The notes under the pieces: generated by a model
What the model saw: only the letters and a program-made list of their open reading frames with translations
What the model was told of the DNA's origin: nothing
Databases searched by the model: none
Made by a program: the position numbers and the translations under genes
Part shown: one piece after another, positions 1-6,318 of the stretch
How positions within the stretch are numbered: position 1 is the stretch's first letter
How the letters are laid out: each line of letters begins with the position of its first letter
NCBI GenBank assembly: GCA_023381515.1
Contig: JAMCQI010000077.1
Location: forward strand, 1 to 11,198
Direction: 5' to 3'
Length of the DNA stretch: 11,198 bases
Source of the DNA: Chloroflexota bacterium
GTDB taxonomy: Bacteria; Chloroflexota; Anaerolineae; UBA4142

Positions 1-1
1 G

Positions 2-571
2 ATGCGGCCCTTAGTGGCCCTGCGGGAGCGCTACGATATCGCCTCGGATTCCATTCCCCCGGACATGCTGCTCTGCCGCTCGCAGCGCGTTCTGGGAAAC
101 GGCCGCATCGAGGGCTTGCGCGATATTCTCTATGTCGATTCCGCAAAATTCGACCGCGCGCGCAGCGCCGAGATCGCATCGGTCGTGGCGGCAATGAACG
201 AACGCCTGAGGCGCCAGCGCAGGCACTACGTGCTCCTGGGCCCCGGCCGCTGGGGATCGTTCGACCCCTGGATCGGCATTCCGGTGTCCTGGCACCAGAT
301 CTCCGGGGCGCGCGTGATCGTCGAACTCCCTGCAAACGACCTGCCTATGGAGCCGTCGCAGGGCACTCACTTCTTCCACAATATGACCTCAGCGGGTATT
401 GGTTACTTTTCCCTGTGCGGGTCGAGCGAGAAGGAGTTCGTCCGCTGGGATCTGCTTCGGGGGCTGCCGGGAGAAGAGATCGCGCCGGGAGTACGGCATA
501 TTCGCCTGAGCCAGCCGCTGGCGGTGCACATGGACGGCCAGACGCAGCAGGGCGTCATCTCCCTGGCCTGA
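2..571 (+). CDS. PEP/pyruvate-binding domain protein, C-terminal part (5' truncated by window)
   Basis: The frame is open at the left edge, so the first Met in it is probably internal and the true start lies outside the window. The 189 visible residues match, from memory, the C-terminal region of long (about 900-1000 aa) bacterial PEP/pyruvate-binding-domain proteins. The signatures are GPGRWG (about residues 80-85), a following GIPVSWHQISGARVIVE-type segment, and SQGTHFF (about 119-125). The tail carries HMDGQTQQGV, as in that family. The next gene has a paralogous C-terminal domain with GPGRWG and GTHFF at matching spacing. No histidine swivel domain or PEP-utilising barrel is present in this part. 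The ATP-grasp core would lie upstream, unseen. The gene ends 81 bp before the next one on the same strand, so an operon is likely. The function of this C-terminal domain is unknown to me. Confidence 0.75.
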   Translation: MRPLVALRERYDIASDSIPPDMLLCRSQRVLGNGRIEGLRDILYVDSAKFDRARSAEIASVVAAMNERLRRQRRHYVLLGPGRWGSFDPWIGIPVSWHQISGARVIVELPANDLPMEPSQGTHFFHNMTSAGIGYFSLCGSSEKEFVRWDLLRGLPGEEIAPGVRHIRLSQPLAVHMDGQTQQGVISLA

Positions 572-652
572 GGTGCCGGCGCGGGAATGTGGCCTACAAT
601 GAGATGGGAATTCGACAGATGGTTCGATGGCGGCAGGGAGAGGTGATGATTC

Positions 653-3274
653 GTGTCGGTGGCTGAAACACATCCCAGCACGGGATTACCGGCGCTCGAT
701 CGCGTTCTCGAAGGATTGATGGACGGCGACAACGTCGTCTGGCAGGTCGGCTGCATCGAGGATTATCTGCCTTTTGTGCGCCCTTATTGCGAAAAAGCGC
801 TGGGGCAGGGCCGCAAGTTCGTCTATTTCCATTTCGAGCGCCACGAAGAGTTGATCGCTCCGGATCCGCGCGTCGAAACCCATCGTTTGGATCCGGCCGT
901 CGGCTTCGAGACGCTGACCGCGGAGATCCATCGCGTCATCGCGCGCGCAGGCCGCGGCGCATTTTACCTGTTCGACAGCCTTTCCGATCTGGCCGCGGAT
1001 TGGTGCAGCGACATGATGCTGGGCAACTTTTTCAAGGTTACCTGCCCATACCTGGCCGAACTCGATACCATCGCTTATTTCGCGCTCCTGCGAAGGCGCC
1101 ATTCCTACCGTGCGGTAGCCGCCATCCGGGACACAACGCAGCTCCTGCTGGACGTGCACCGCCATGAGGGCGTGCTCTATGTCCATCCCCTCAAAGTATT
1201 CGAGCGCTATTCGCCAACCATGTATCTGCCGCACGTCTGGCAGGGCGACTCCTTCCACCCGGTTACGGAAAGCACCGCCATCTCCGGAATTTATGAGACC
1301 CTGATGCGCGACGGCTCGGGGCGGGAAACCGACCGCTTCGACCTTTGGGACCGCACGTTCCAGGCGGCGCAGGAAATGCTCGACGCCGTCAGGCGCGGCG
1401 AGCGGAAGACGGAGGGGGTGCGGGAGACCGTCCGGCATCTGCTGCGTATGCTGATCAGCCGCAACGAACGCATGCTGGAGTTGGCCGAACGCTATCTGAC
1501 GATCGAAGACCTGCTGGCCGTACGCCGCCGCATGATCGGCACAGGGCTGCTCGGCGGGAAGGCGACGGGTATGCTCGTGGCCCGCGCGATCCTGCGCAGC
1601 ACGGAAAGCTGCCGGCGGGGAATCCTCGAGCCGCACGATTCGTTTTTCGTGGGTTCCGACGTCTTCTATTCCTATCTTGTCTCCAACGGCTGTTGGCGCA
1701 CCCGGCAGAAACAGCGCGACGGCGTGGGTTTCCTGGACGGCGTGGAGCGCGCCCGGGAGCAGATGCTCGCCGGCTCTTTCCCGGAGTTCGTCCGCGACCA
1801 GTTTGCGGAAATGCTGGACTACTTCGGTCAGGCTCCCATTGTCGTGCGCTCCTCCAGCCTGCTCGAGGACGGTTTCGGGAACGCCTTTTCGGGCAAGTAC
1901 GAAAGCGTCTTCTGTCTCAACCAGGGTTCGCCGAAGGAGCGCATGGAAACGTTTCTCGCGGCGGTGCGCCAGATCTACGCGAGCGCCATGGGGCGTGACG
2001 CCCTGCTATATCGGGCCCAACGCGGCCTGCTCTACCGCGACGAACAGATGGCCCTGCTGGTTCAGCGGGTTTCGGGCGCGGTACACGGACGCTTTTTCTT
2101 CCCGCACGTGGCCGGCGTGGGCCTATCCTACAATCCATTCGTCTGGTCCGAGCAGATCAACCCGCAAGCCGGCGTCCTGCGGCTCGTTTTCGGCCTTGGC
2201 ACTCGCGCGGTGCGCCGGTCCGACGACGACTATACGCGCATCGTGGCGCTCAACGCGCCTCTGCGCCGACCGGAAACAACATCGAGCGAGGTGCGTGGAT
2301 ATGCGCAATGGCGCGTGGACGTTCTGGATCTCGAAAAGAAGGAACAGGGCTCGCGCTCATTGGAGGAAATCGTCTGCTCCTGTGGGGAAGAATGCGTCGA
2401 GATGGTGGCCGGGTGCGATCCCGAACTGGTGCGGCGGTCTAGGGAAACCGGGCGTCCGATCTTCCCCTGGGTGCTTACATTTCACAGACTTCTCTCGGAG
2501 ACCTCTTTCGTGGCCGACATGCGCGGCCTCCTTGAGACGCTCGCGCGGGCCTACGAGTACCCTGTAGATGTAGAGTTCACCGCGAACTTCCTTCCGGACG
2601 GCAGCTATCGCATAAACCTGGTTCAATGCCGGCCCTTCCAGGTGAAAGGCGGCGGGCATGTTATCGCACAGCCGCAGGCGGCTGGCGACGGTGATCTCGT
2701 TCTAAAAACGAAGGGGCCCGTCATCGGTTCGAGTGTGGTGACCACGGTGGGACGCCTGATCTACGTGGTGCCTTCCGTTTATGGGAGTCTTCCCCTCCGC
2801 GACCGCTATTCGATCGCGCGGCTGATTGGCCGGCTTACGCGCCTGGGGGAGCAACCGGAAGGTGCGCTCCTGCTCATCGGCCCGGGACGATGGGGCACCG
2901 CTGAACCCGCGCTGGGGGTGCCTGTCTCGTTCGCCGAGATCAGCCGTGTCAACGCTCTCTGCGAAATCATTGAAATGCGCGAGGGCCTGGTGCCGGATGT
3001 CTCGCTGGGTACGCACTTCTTCAACGACCTGGTCGAAATGCAGGTCCTTTACCTGGCGCTGATCCCCGGCAAGGATGGAAACAGTGTCAACGCCGACTTC
3101 TTTGCACGGGCTTCCAACCAACTGCCGCGACTCATTCCGGAGGCAGCGTCCTGGGCCAAAGCCGTATGCGTCATTGACCCGGCCGGAATCCCGGGTGGGC
3201 GCGTGCTGCGTCTCTATGCTGATGCTTTGCGCCAGAGTGCGGCGTGCTATTTCGCATCGCCCGCCACCGCTTAG
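653..3274 (+). CDS. KaiC-like domain fused to PEP/pyruvate-binding (PPDK_N) ATP-grasp protein
   Basis: This is an 873-aa protein with a GTG start, preceded by a purine-rich GGGAGAGG at a workable distance. Residues 9-21 carry the STGxPxLDxxLxG opening of KaiC/Rad55 RecA-like domains. Where Walker A should be (about 33-40) there is GCIEDYLP, with no GKT/S. A Walker-B-like FYLFD is at 104-108. A conserved linker (YLTIEDLLAVRRRMIGTG, about 282-299) leads into GGKATG (301-306). The PPDK_N ATP-grasp core has VVRSSSLLEDGFGNAFSGKYES (397-418) and closes with VDVEFT (638-643) and VQCRPF (657-662). The C-terminal domain has IGPGRWGT (742-749) and GTHFFND (786-792). No phosphohistidine or PEP-utilising domain follows, so this is not a complete PEP synthase or pyruvate phosphate dikinase. 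ATP-dependent phosphotransfer is inferred; the substrate is unknown. The stop codon lies inside the 5-bp repeat flanking the downstream mobile unit. Confidence 0.85.
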   Translation: MSVAETHPSTGLPALDRVLEGLMDGDNVVWQVGCIEDYLPFVRPYCEKALGQGRKFVYFHFERHEELIAPDPRVETHRLDPAVGFETLTAEIHRVIARAGRGAFYLFDSLSDLAADWCSDMMLGNFFKVTCPYLAELDTIAYFALLRRRHSYRAVAAIRDTTQLLLDVHRHEGVLYVHPLKVFERYSPTMYLPHVWQGDSFHPVTESTAISGIYETLMRDGSGRETDRFDLWDRTFQAAQEMLDAVRRGERKTEGVRETVRHLLRMLISRNERMLELAERYLTIEDLLAVRRRMIGTGLLGGKATGMLVARAILRSTESCRRGILEPHDSFFVGSDVFYSYLVSNGCWRTRQKQRDGVGFLDGVERAREQMLAGSFPEFVRDQFAEMLDYFGQAPIVVRSSSLLEDGFGNAFSGKYESVFCLNQGSPKERMETFLAAVRQIYASAMGRDALLYRAQRGLLYRDEQMALLVQRVSGAVHGRFFFPHVAGVGLSYNPFVWSEQINPQAGVLRLVFGLGTRAVRRSDDDYTRIVALNAPLRRPETTSSEVRGYAQWRVDVLDLEKKEQGSRSLEEIVCSCGEECVEMVAGCDPELVRRSRETGRPIFPWVLTFHRLLSETSFVADMRGLLETLARAYEYPVDVEFTANFLPDGSYRINLVQCRPFQVKGGGHVIAQPQAAGDGDLVLKTKGPVIGSSVVTTVGRLIYVVPSVYGSLPLRDRYSIARLIGRLTRLGEQPEGALLLIGPGRWGTAEPALGVPVSFAEISRVNALCEIIEMREGLVPDVSLGTHFFNDLVEMQVLYLALIPGKDGNSVNADFFARASNQLPRLIPEAASWAKAVCVIDPAGIPGGRVLRLYADALRQSAACYFASPATA
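3270..3274. repeat. Target-site duplication, left copy (CTTAG)
   Basis: CTTAG sits directly outside the leftmost terminal repeat, and an identical CTTAG sits directly outside the right terminal repeat at 6216-6220. It includes the TAG stop codon of the 873-aa gene. Removing one CTTAG and the unit between the copies would rejoin that stop codon to the sequence now at 6221 onward. Five bases can match by chance, so the support comes from the exact placement at both ends. Confidence 0.6.
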
Positions 3275-3310
3275 GGACGGCGCAAAAATAACTTCACGAA
3301 TTCGGTCGGA
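3275..3310. repeat. Solo left terminal repeat, third IS-end copy
   Basis: Reading on the plus strand this begins GGACGGCGCAAAAATAACTT. It matches the core IS left end (4299-4318) at 15 of 20 positions and the inverted right end (6215-6196) also at 15 of 20. Similarity to the left end continues past the repeat to about 3310 (CAC, then ATT and GGT blocks), which corresponds to the last transposase codons in the core IS. No further transposase coding is recognisable beyond it. Confidence 0.6.
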
Positions 3311-3484
3311 CGGCTCGGCATCACGCGGTCGCTCGAAGTCCGCCTGAAGGAGTCCGATTGAGCCCCGGACACGTGGTGCTGCCGTTGCGAGTGGGAGTAA
3401 TCCGGTCCTGGTTGCGGGTGACATGGGCCACCACTGCGAGCGGCAAGGTCGCGTGCGAAGCAACCGAGCGCTACTCTGTTTGGC

Positions 3485-4264
3485 ATGAGTTTCTCCAAGC
3501 ACCTTCCCTTGCTTGCGGGCGTTTTCATCGTTCTCTATCGCATCGTGCGGCGGCCGACTGTTGGCGAACGGGTCGGTGGAGTGCTAGGTCTGGCGGCGGG
3601 GCTTGCGCCCGCGGTATGGCTGGTTGTCGCTGGCGTCGTGCCTGCCAAGATCGTCGTCGGCTACGCGACAGTTTTCTTTGTCGGATCCGTGCTGTTGAAG
3701 ATGGCGATCTATCTGGGAGTCATGGCGCACCACGTGCTGCCTAGGAGTAGTCCATTGGTGGGTGGCAGCCTTCAGGGCCTTTTGTCGGCAAGTTGCGAGT
3801 TGGGCGCTGCGGCGGTCGCGTTTGGCCTCGTGTTTCCGGGCCTGGACTTTCCGGCGATTCTCGGTTTTGGAGCCGGCGCCGCAGCCTTAGAAGCGGTGAT
3901 TGTCTCCCTGCTCGATGCCGAGAGCGTTCACGCAGGCGGACCGAATGTCAAACTCGTGGAAACCCAGATAGCCGCGCTGCGGCAAGGTCCGGTATGGGTT
4001 TCAGTCATGAGCGGGTTCGCCGACCGGGCCATTGCCACTACGCTACACATTGCCTGCCGGGGGCTGGTCGGCGTGGGCATCGCCACCGCGAGAGCATGGC
4101 CGACGGTTGTCGCTTTCGCGCTCTTTGCATCGGTGGACGGATTTGTCATGTATTGCCTGCGGTCGGGATGGGAGTTTGGGCACGCAAAGGTCGCGCTGCG
4201 GTTGTATGGCACGTTGGCAGTGCTGGGTGCTGCCAGCGTTGCGGGACTCGTGATCGCTACCTGA
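3485..4264 (+). CDS. Multi-pass membrane protein, YhfC/CPBP-like (possible passenger gene)
   Basis: A 259-aa, very hydrophobic protein with about seven to eight apparent membrane segments. Two segments recall the YhfC intramembrane metalloprotease-like family: ILGFGAGAAALEAVIV (about 125-140), compared with a family GxGxGxxEA pattern, and ADRAIATTLHIACRGLV (about 179-195), compared with ERxxAxxxHIxxS. E105, E136, D180, R181, H188 and D218 are candidate polar residues in or near membrane segments. Histidines expected after GxG and before the last Asp are absent, so protease activity is doubtful. The ATG is the first in frame after a stop-rich leader, and no strong ribosome site is visible. The gene lies between a solo IS end and a full IS inside one target duplication, pointing to a passenger. 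The membrane call is sure; the family call is tentative. Confidence 0.7.
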   Translation: MSFSKHLPLLAGVFIVLYRIVRRPTVGERVGGVLGLAAGLAPAVWLVVAGVVPAKIVVGYATVFFVGSVLLKMAIYLGVMAHHVLPRSSPLVGGSLQGLLSASCELGAAAVAFGLVFPGLDFPAILGFGAGAAALEAVIVSLLDAESVHAGGPNVKLVETQIAALRQGPVWVSVMSGFADRAIATTLHIACRGLVGVGIATARAWPTVVAFALFASVDGFVMYCLRSGWEFGHAKVALRLYGTLAVLGAASVAGLVIAT

Positions 4265-4298
4265 TCGCAAACGCAACACAGGCTCCGTAGGCAGCTGA

Positions 4299-4318
4299 GG
4301 TCGTCACAAAAGCAACTT
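4299..4318. repeat. IS left terminal inverted repeat (inner)
   Basis: GGTCGTCACAAAAGCAACTT on the plus strand. It is the inverted partner of 6196-6215 (mismatches at positions 4, 6, 8, 14 and 20) and related to the solo copy at 3275. No target duplication of this end pairs with the right flank. Confidence 0.65.
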
Positions 4319-5235
4319 CACAGATTGGGTGAGATAGTGTAGTTCCACCGGGGCAGAATTTCGTGCGGCTTGATGCGAAGGGTTTGCAGTTGTTCGGAAG
4401 TCGGTTCTGTGCCGGTTGGGTAGTTGCGACGGTCCAGGTGGGCGGAGACGGACAGCCCGGTTTGAGTTCGGGTGGAGCGAATGAAGCGGAGGATCTTTTG
4501 GTCGCTGTCGAGCGGTTCACCTGCCCAGTTCTTGGAGATCTCAGAGAAGAGACGATGCTCGATGGGGTTCCATTTGGAAGCACCCGTTGGGTAGTGGGCG
4601 ACGGTGAGCGTCAGGCCGTGTGAATCGGCCAGTTGGGACTGAAGTTCTGTTTTCCAGGCGCGGCAACGATAGCCATTGCTGCCGCCGGTGTCGCTCAGGA
4701 TGAGGATTTGTCGGGAGCGCGGATAGCGGAGCGATCCTTCTTGCTGCCACCAATAAGCGATCGAGTGAGCAGCAAAGGCGGGAGTGTCATGCGAGACGCC
4801 GACCACGACGGAGCCTCGATTGGCGACGAGATCATAGATGCCGTATGGTATGGCGACGCCAGTGGAGTCCGAGCGGAAATCGTGATCGTTGACAAGGCGC
4901 GGGGACAGATCCCAGCGCGTTCCGGGATTCTTGAAATCGCCGACCAGTTCGCGCTTCTTTGTATCCACGCTGATGATGGGGTGGCCACGCCGCTGGAATC
5001 GGGCTCGAAGGTCGCCAAGGTAGAGGAACTGATCATTGCGATCTGGACTGTGATCGGTAGAGAGTTTTTTGTGATTGACCCGAAGGGAATAACCCATCCG
5101 ATGGAGAAGACGGGCGACGGTGTTGGGGCTAACGATGACAGCGAAGTCGCCCAGCGCCATGGCAATCTTCTCCGTAGTTCGTCGGGACCACTTCAGCCCG
5201 GTGATGGGATCGCCGGCGGTGTCGTATTCGAGCAA
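4318..5235 (-). CDS. ISAzo13-family transposase, catalytic part (orfB, -1 frame)
   Basis: This is the DDE domain of an ISAzo13-family (Rhodopirellula-type) transposase, which cuts and joins the element ends. The acidic residues, numbered in this frame from 5235, are D91 (SVDTKKREL), D182 (LSDTGGSNG) and E226 (SKWNPIEHR), so the triad appears intact. An HTH-like SPNTVARLLHRMGYS precedes it (about 36-50), and WNYTISPNL ends it, typical of the family. The frame has no good start of its own. The family-like sequence continues upstream (TADIVPLIEF) to the A8 run at 5265-5272, where it joins orfA by one -1 shift, giving a 565-aa fusion with the triad at about D351, D442 and E486. The plus-strand frame across 4633-5328 is its antisense shadow. 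Either this is a programmed-frameshift product or the element is inactivated by a single indel. Confidence 0.85.
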   Translation of the reverse strand: MLEYDTAGDPITGLKWSRRTTEKIAMALGDFAVIVSPNTVARLLHRMGYSLRVNHKKLSTDHSPDRNDQFLYLGDLRARFQRRGHPIISVDTKKRELVGDFKNPGTRWDLSPRLVNDHDFRSDSTGVAIPYGIYDLVANRGSVVVGVSHDTPAFAAHSIAYWWQQEGSLRYPRSRQILILSDTGGSNGYRCRAWKTELQSQLADSHGLTLTVAHYPTGASKWNPIEHRLFSEISKNWAGEPLDSDQKILRFIRSTRTQTGLSVSAHLDRRNYPTGTEPTSEQLQTLRIKPHEILPRWNYTISPNL

Positions 5236-5243
5236 GAACTCGA

Positions 5244-6014
5244 TCAGTGGGACGATGTCGGCGGTTTTTTTTCGACCCGCTTGCGCCCGCCGCCGGAACG
5301 GCGGGTGCGTCCCGAGGTCACATTTTGATCGAGCAGTTGCTGGCGCCCGCGGGCAACGGTGTGCGGATCCAAGCCGAGAAATGCGGCCAAGGTGCTATCG
5401 CCGCCGTGCCCCAGTTTGATGGATTCCAGGCCGGCGAAGAGGCGGCGTTGTTGCTCGTCCAACAAACTGTAGAACAGCAGGATTGCCGCCTTGAGTTCCT
5501 CAGGAGAAACCTGAAGGGCGGAGGCGTCGGCCACCAGCGGAACGGCACTGGCAGTTTGTCTGGCGCGGATCTGATCCCGTGACTGCCTGCTGTCAGCGGC
5601 AGTGTACAGGAAACGTCCGGCAACATCCGTTCGGCGTAAACGTCCACCGCGGACCAAATCGTGGAGGGGATCTTGGACCTCGGCATGGAGTGCATCGGCC
5701 AGTTCGTCGGCGAACCAGCCGTGAGGGGCCTGATTGACGAAGGACTCGATGGTGGCCACGAGTGTGCCGTGACGAGAGAACCAGACCGCCTCATGAGACC
5801 ACAGGCCGGCGTCGTCGAAGCGGGCAGATTCGCGGAGAACGTAGTAGCGCCCGCGATGAGTATAGCTGGACAAGTAGTCGAGGAGTTTGAGTTTGCGAAA
5901 GACGGTGAGACTGGCAGTGGCGCCGAGGGCCTCCTTGAGTTCGGGGAGCGTCGCGATTTTGCGGCGCAGCAGGTGCTTGCGGAGGATCTGGGGGTCGAAG
6001 GTGAGGGATCGCAT
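5244..6014 (-). CDS. ISAzo13-family transposase, N-terminal DNA-binding part (orfA)
   Basis: 256 aa from ATG at 6014. A TTG eight codons upstream (6038) would lie in the loop of the inverted repeat and is less likely. Residues about 10-65 (KIATLPELKEAL, then TVFRKLKLLDYLSSYTHRGRYY) look like a winged helix and match an N-terminal extension found, from memory, on some transposases of this type. A second HTH-like stretch (STLAAFLGLDPHTVARGRQQLL, about 207-228) leads into the ISAzo13 GGGRKR box (241-246). The frame then reads eight A residues as E-K-K and stops six codons later. It presumably binds the terminal repeats. Normal termination gives a DNA-binding protein without the catalytic domain, which could act as a repressor as in other two-frame IS; that role is inferred. 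Confidence 0.8.
   Translation of the reverse strand: MRSLTFDPQILRKHLLRRKIATLPELKEALGATASLTVFRKLKLLDYLSSYTHRGRYYVLRESARFDDAGLWSHEAVWFSRHGTLVATIESFVNQAPHGWFADELADALHAEVQDPLHDLVRGGRLRRTDVAGRFLYTAADSRQSRDQIRARQTASAVPLVADASALQVSPEELKAAILLFYSLLDEQQRRLFAGLESIKLGHGGDSTLAAFLGLDPHTVARGRQQLLDQNVTSGRTRRSGGGRKRVEKKPPTSSH
5265..5272 (-). other. A8 slippery run, probable -1 frameshift site
   Basis: On the transposase strand the run reads GTC GAA AAA AAA CCG in the orfA frame. Re-reading one A gives AAA ACC GCC GAC, which continues the family-like sequence K-K-T-A-D-I-V. The orfA frame hits TGA at 5244-5246, soon after. A run of eight A residues also permits transcriptional slippage. A weak 5-bp stem (5228-5232 with 5239-5243) lies about 20 nt downstream. 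A strong 7-bp stem (5286-5292 with 5299-5305) is upstream, where it would not act as a classical downstream stimulator. Confidence 0.65.
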
Positions 6015-6016
6015 AA

Positions 6017-6056
6017 TGTTATAGTTCCGACTGTCCAAGCATTAGGAACTATAACA
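6017..6056 (-). promoter_or_regulatory. Inverted repeat with extended -10 at transposase start
   Basis: There is a perfect 12-bp inverted repeat, TGTTATAGTTCC at 6017-6028 and its complement at 6045-6056, with a 16-nt loop. On the transposase strand the distal arm contains TGTTATAGT, an extended -10 (TG-N-TATAGT, hexamer 6048-6053). This would start transcripts in the loop near 6041. The proximal arm carries GGAA, the best ribosome-site candidate, 10 nt before ATG 6014. No good -35 is visible. Read-through RNA would carry both arms and fold; native RNA would not. It could instead be a dyad operator for orfA. Confidence 0.5.
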
Positions 6057-6195
6057 CACCCAGCTAAAGACGAATTGGCGAAACGAGGGATGGCGCTGAG
6101 GCATTGATTCCATGGGGGGAGTAGACACTGCGATCAGCGCCCCACCCGAAACGAGCAGAAGTCCTGGAAATGATCTAGGTACGACTATGAGCGAG

Positions 6196-6215
6196 CAGTT
6201 GTTTTTGCGTCAACC
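6196..6215. repeat. IS right terminal inverted repeat
   Basis: Read on the minus strand this is GGTTGACGCAAAAACAACTG. It pairs with the left-type ends at 4299 and 3275 (15 of 20 each) and directly abuts CTTAG at 6216. Confidence 0.65.
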
Positions 6216-6220
6216 CTTAG
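6216..6220. repeat. Target-site duplication, right copy (CTTAG)
   Basis: This is identical to 3270-3274 and placed immediately outside the right terminal repeat. It marks the right boundary of the mobile unit and the return to ancestral chromosome. Confidence 0.6.
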
Positions 6221-6266
6221 GTTTTGGTTCTCAGGCAGCGTATCCAATCTGCCGCAACGCCCATCG

Positions 6267-6293
6267 TTGACAAATTGAGGACCAGGGTATAAT
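6267..6293 (+). promoter_or_regulatory. Sigma-70-type promoter for the glycosyl hydrolase gene
   Basis: TTGACA (6267-6272) and TATAAT (6288-6293) are both perfect consensus hexamers, separated by 15 bp, shorter than the usual 17. Transcription would start near 6300, leaving a leader of about 19 nt before ATG 6319. This also argues against the in-frame TTG at 6295 as the start codon. Confidence 0.6.
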
Positions 6294-6318
6294 TTTGGTC
6301 CGTCGAAAGGTAATGGGC

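Larger units (their letters stand above)
3275..6215. mobile_element. ISAzo13-type mobile unit carrying a membrane-protein passenger gene
   Basis: This 2941-bp unit is bounded by inverted terminal repeats beginning GG (3275 onward, and 6215 reading inward), which agree at 15 of 20 positions. It is flanked by the direct repeat CTTAG. It contains a complete core IS (4299-6215) with a minus-strand transposase, and a third terminal repeat at 4299 in the same orientation as the one at 3275. Between the two left-type ends lies one membrane-protein gene (3485-4264). The five bases outside the inner end (GCTGA, 4294-4298) do not match CTTAG, so the last transposition probably used the outer ends. This resembles a transporter IS, meaning an IS with extra genes between its ends. 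An alternative is two independent events: an older solo end and a later IS, with CTTAG matching by chance. Confidence 0.6.
4299..6215 (-). mobile_element. Core insertion sequence, ISAzo13 family
   Basis: About 1.92 kb bounded by a 20-bp imperfect inverted repeat (4299-4318 and 6196-6215; 15 of 20 match; both begin GG). It holds a two-frame transposase on the minus strand (4318-6014). The transposase stop codon overlaps the last bases of the left repeat. Between the transposase start and the right end (6057-6195) I see only non-coding sequence that would include the promoter. The family call rests on the transposase: VDTKKRELVGDFKN, DxGGSNGYR and SKWNPIEHRLF are ISAzo13 hallmarks. Confidence 0.8.

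Noticed and set aside
653..3274. Complete PEP synthase or pyruvate phosphate dikinase
   Set aside because: The N-terminal ATP-grasp half is present, but no phosphohistidine swivel or PEP-utilising barrel follows.
5286..5305. Strong GC stem (7 bp, 6-nt loop) near the A8 run, considered as a frameshift stimulator
   Set aside because: On the transposase mRNA it is upstream of the slip site, whereas stimulating stems lie downstream; it is better explained by Gly/Arg codons of the GGGRKR box.
4633..5328. A 231-codon plus-strand frame inside the IS, considered as a second passenger
   Set aside because: It lies wholly antisense to the transposase and its A8 junction and has no recognisable domain.
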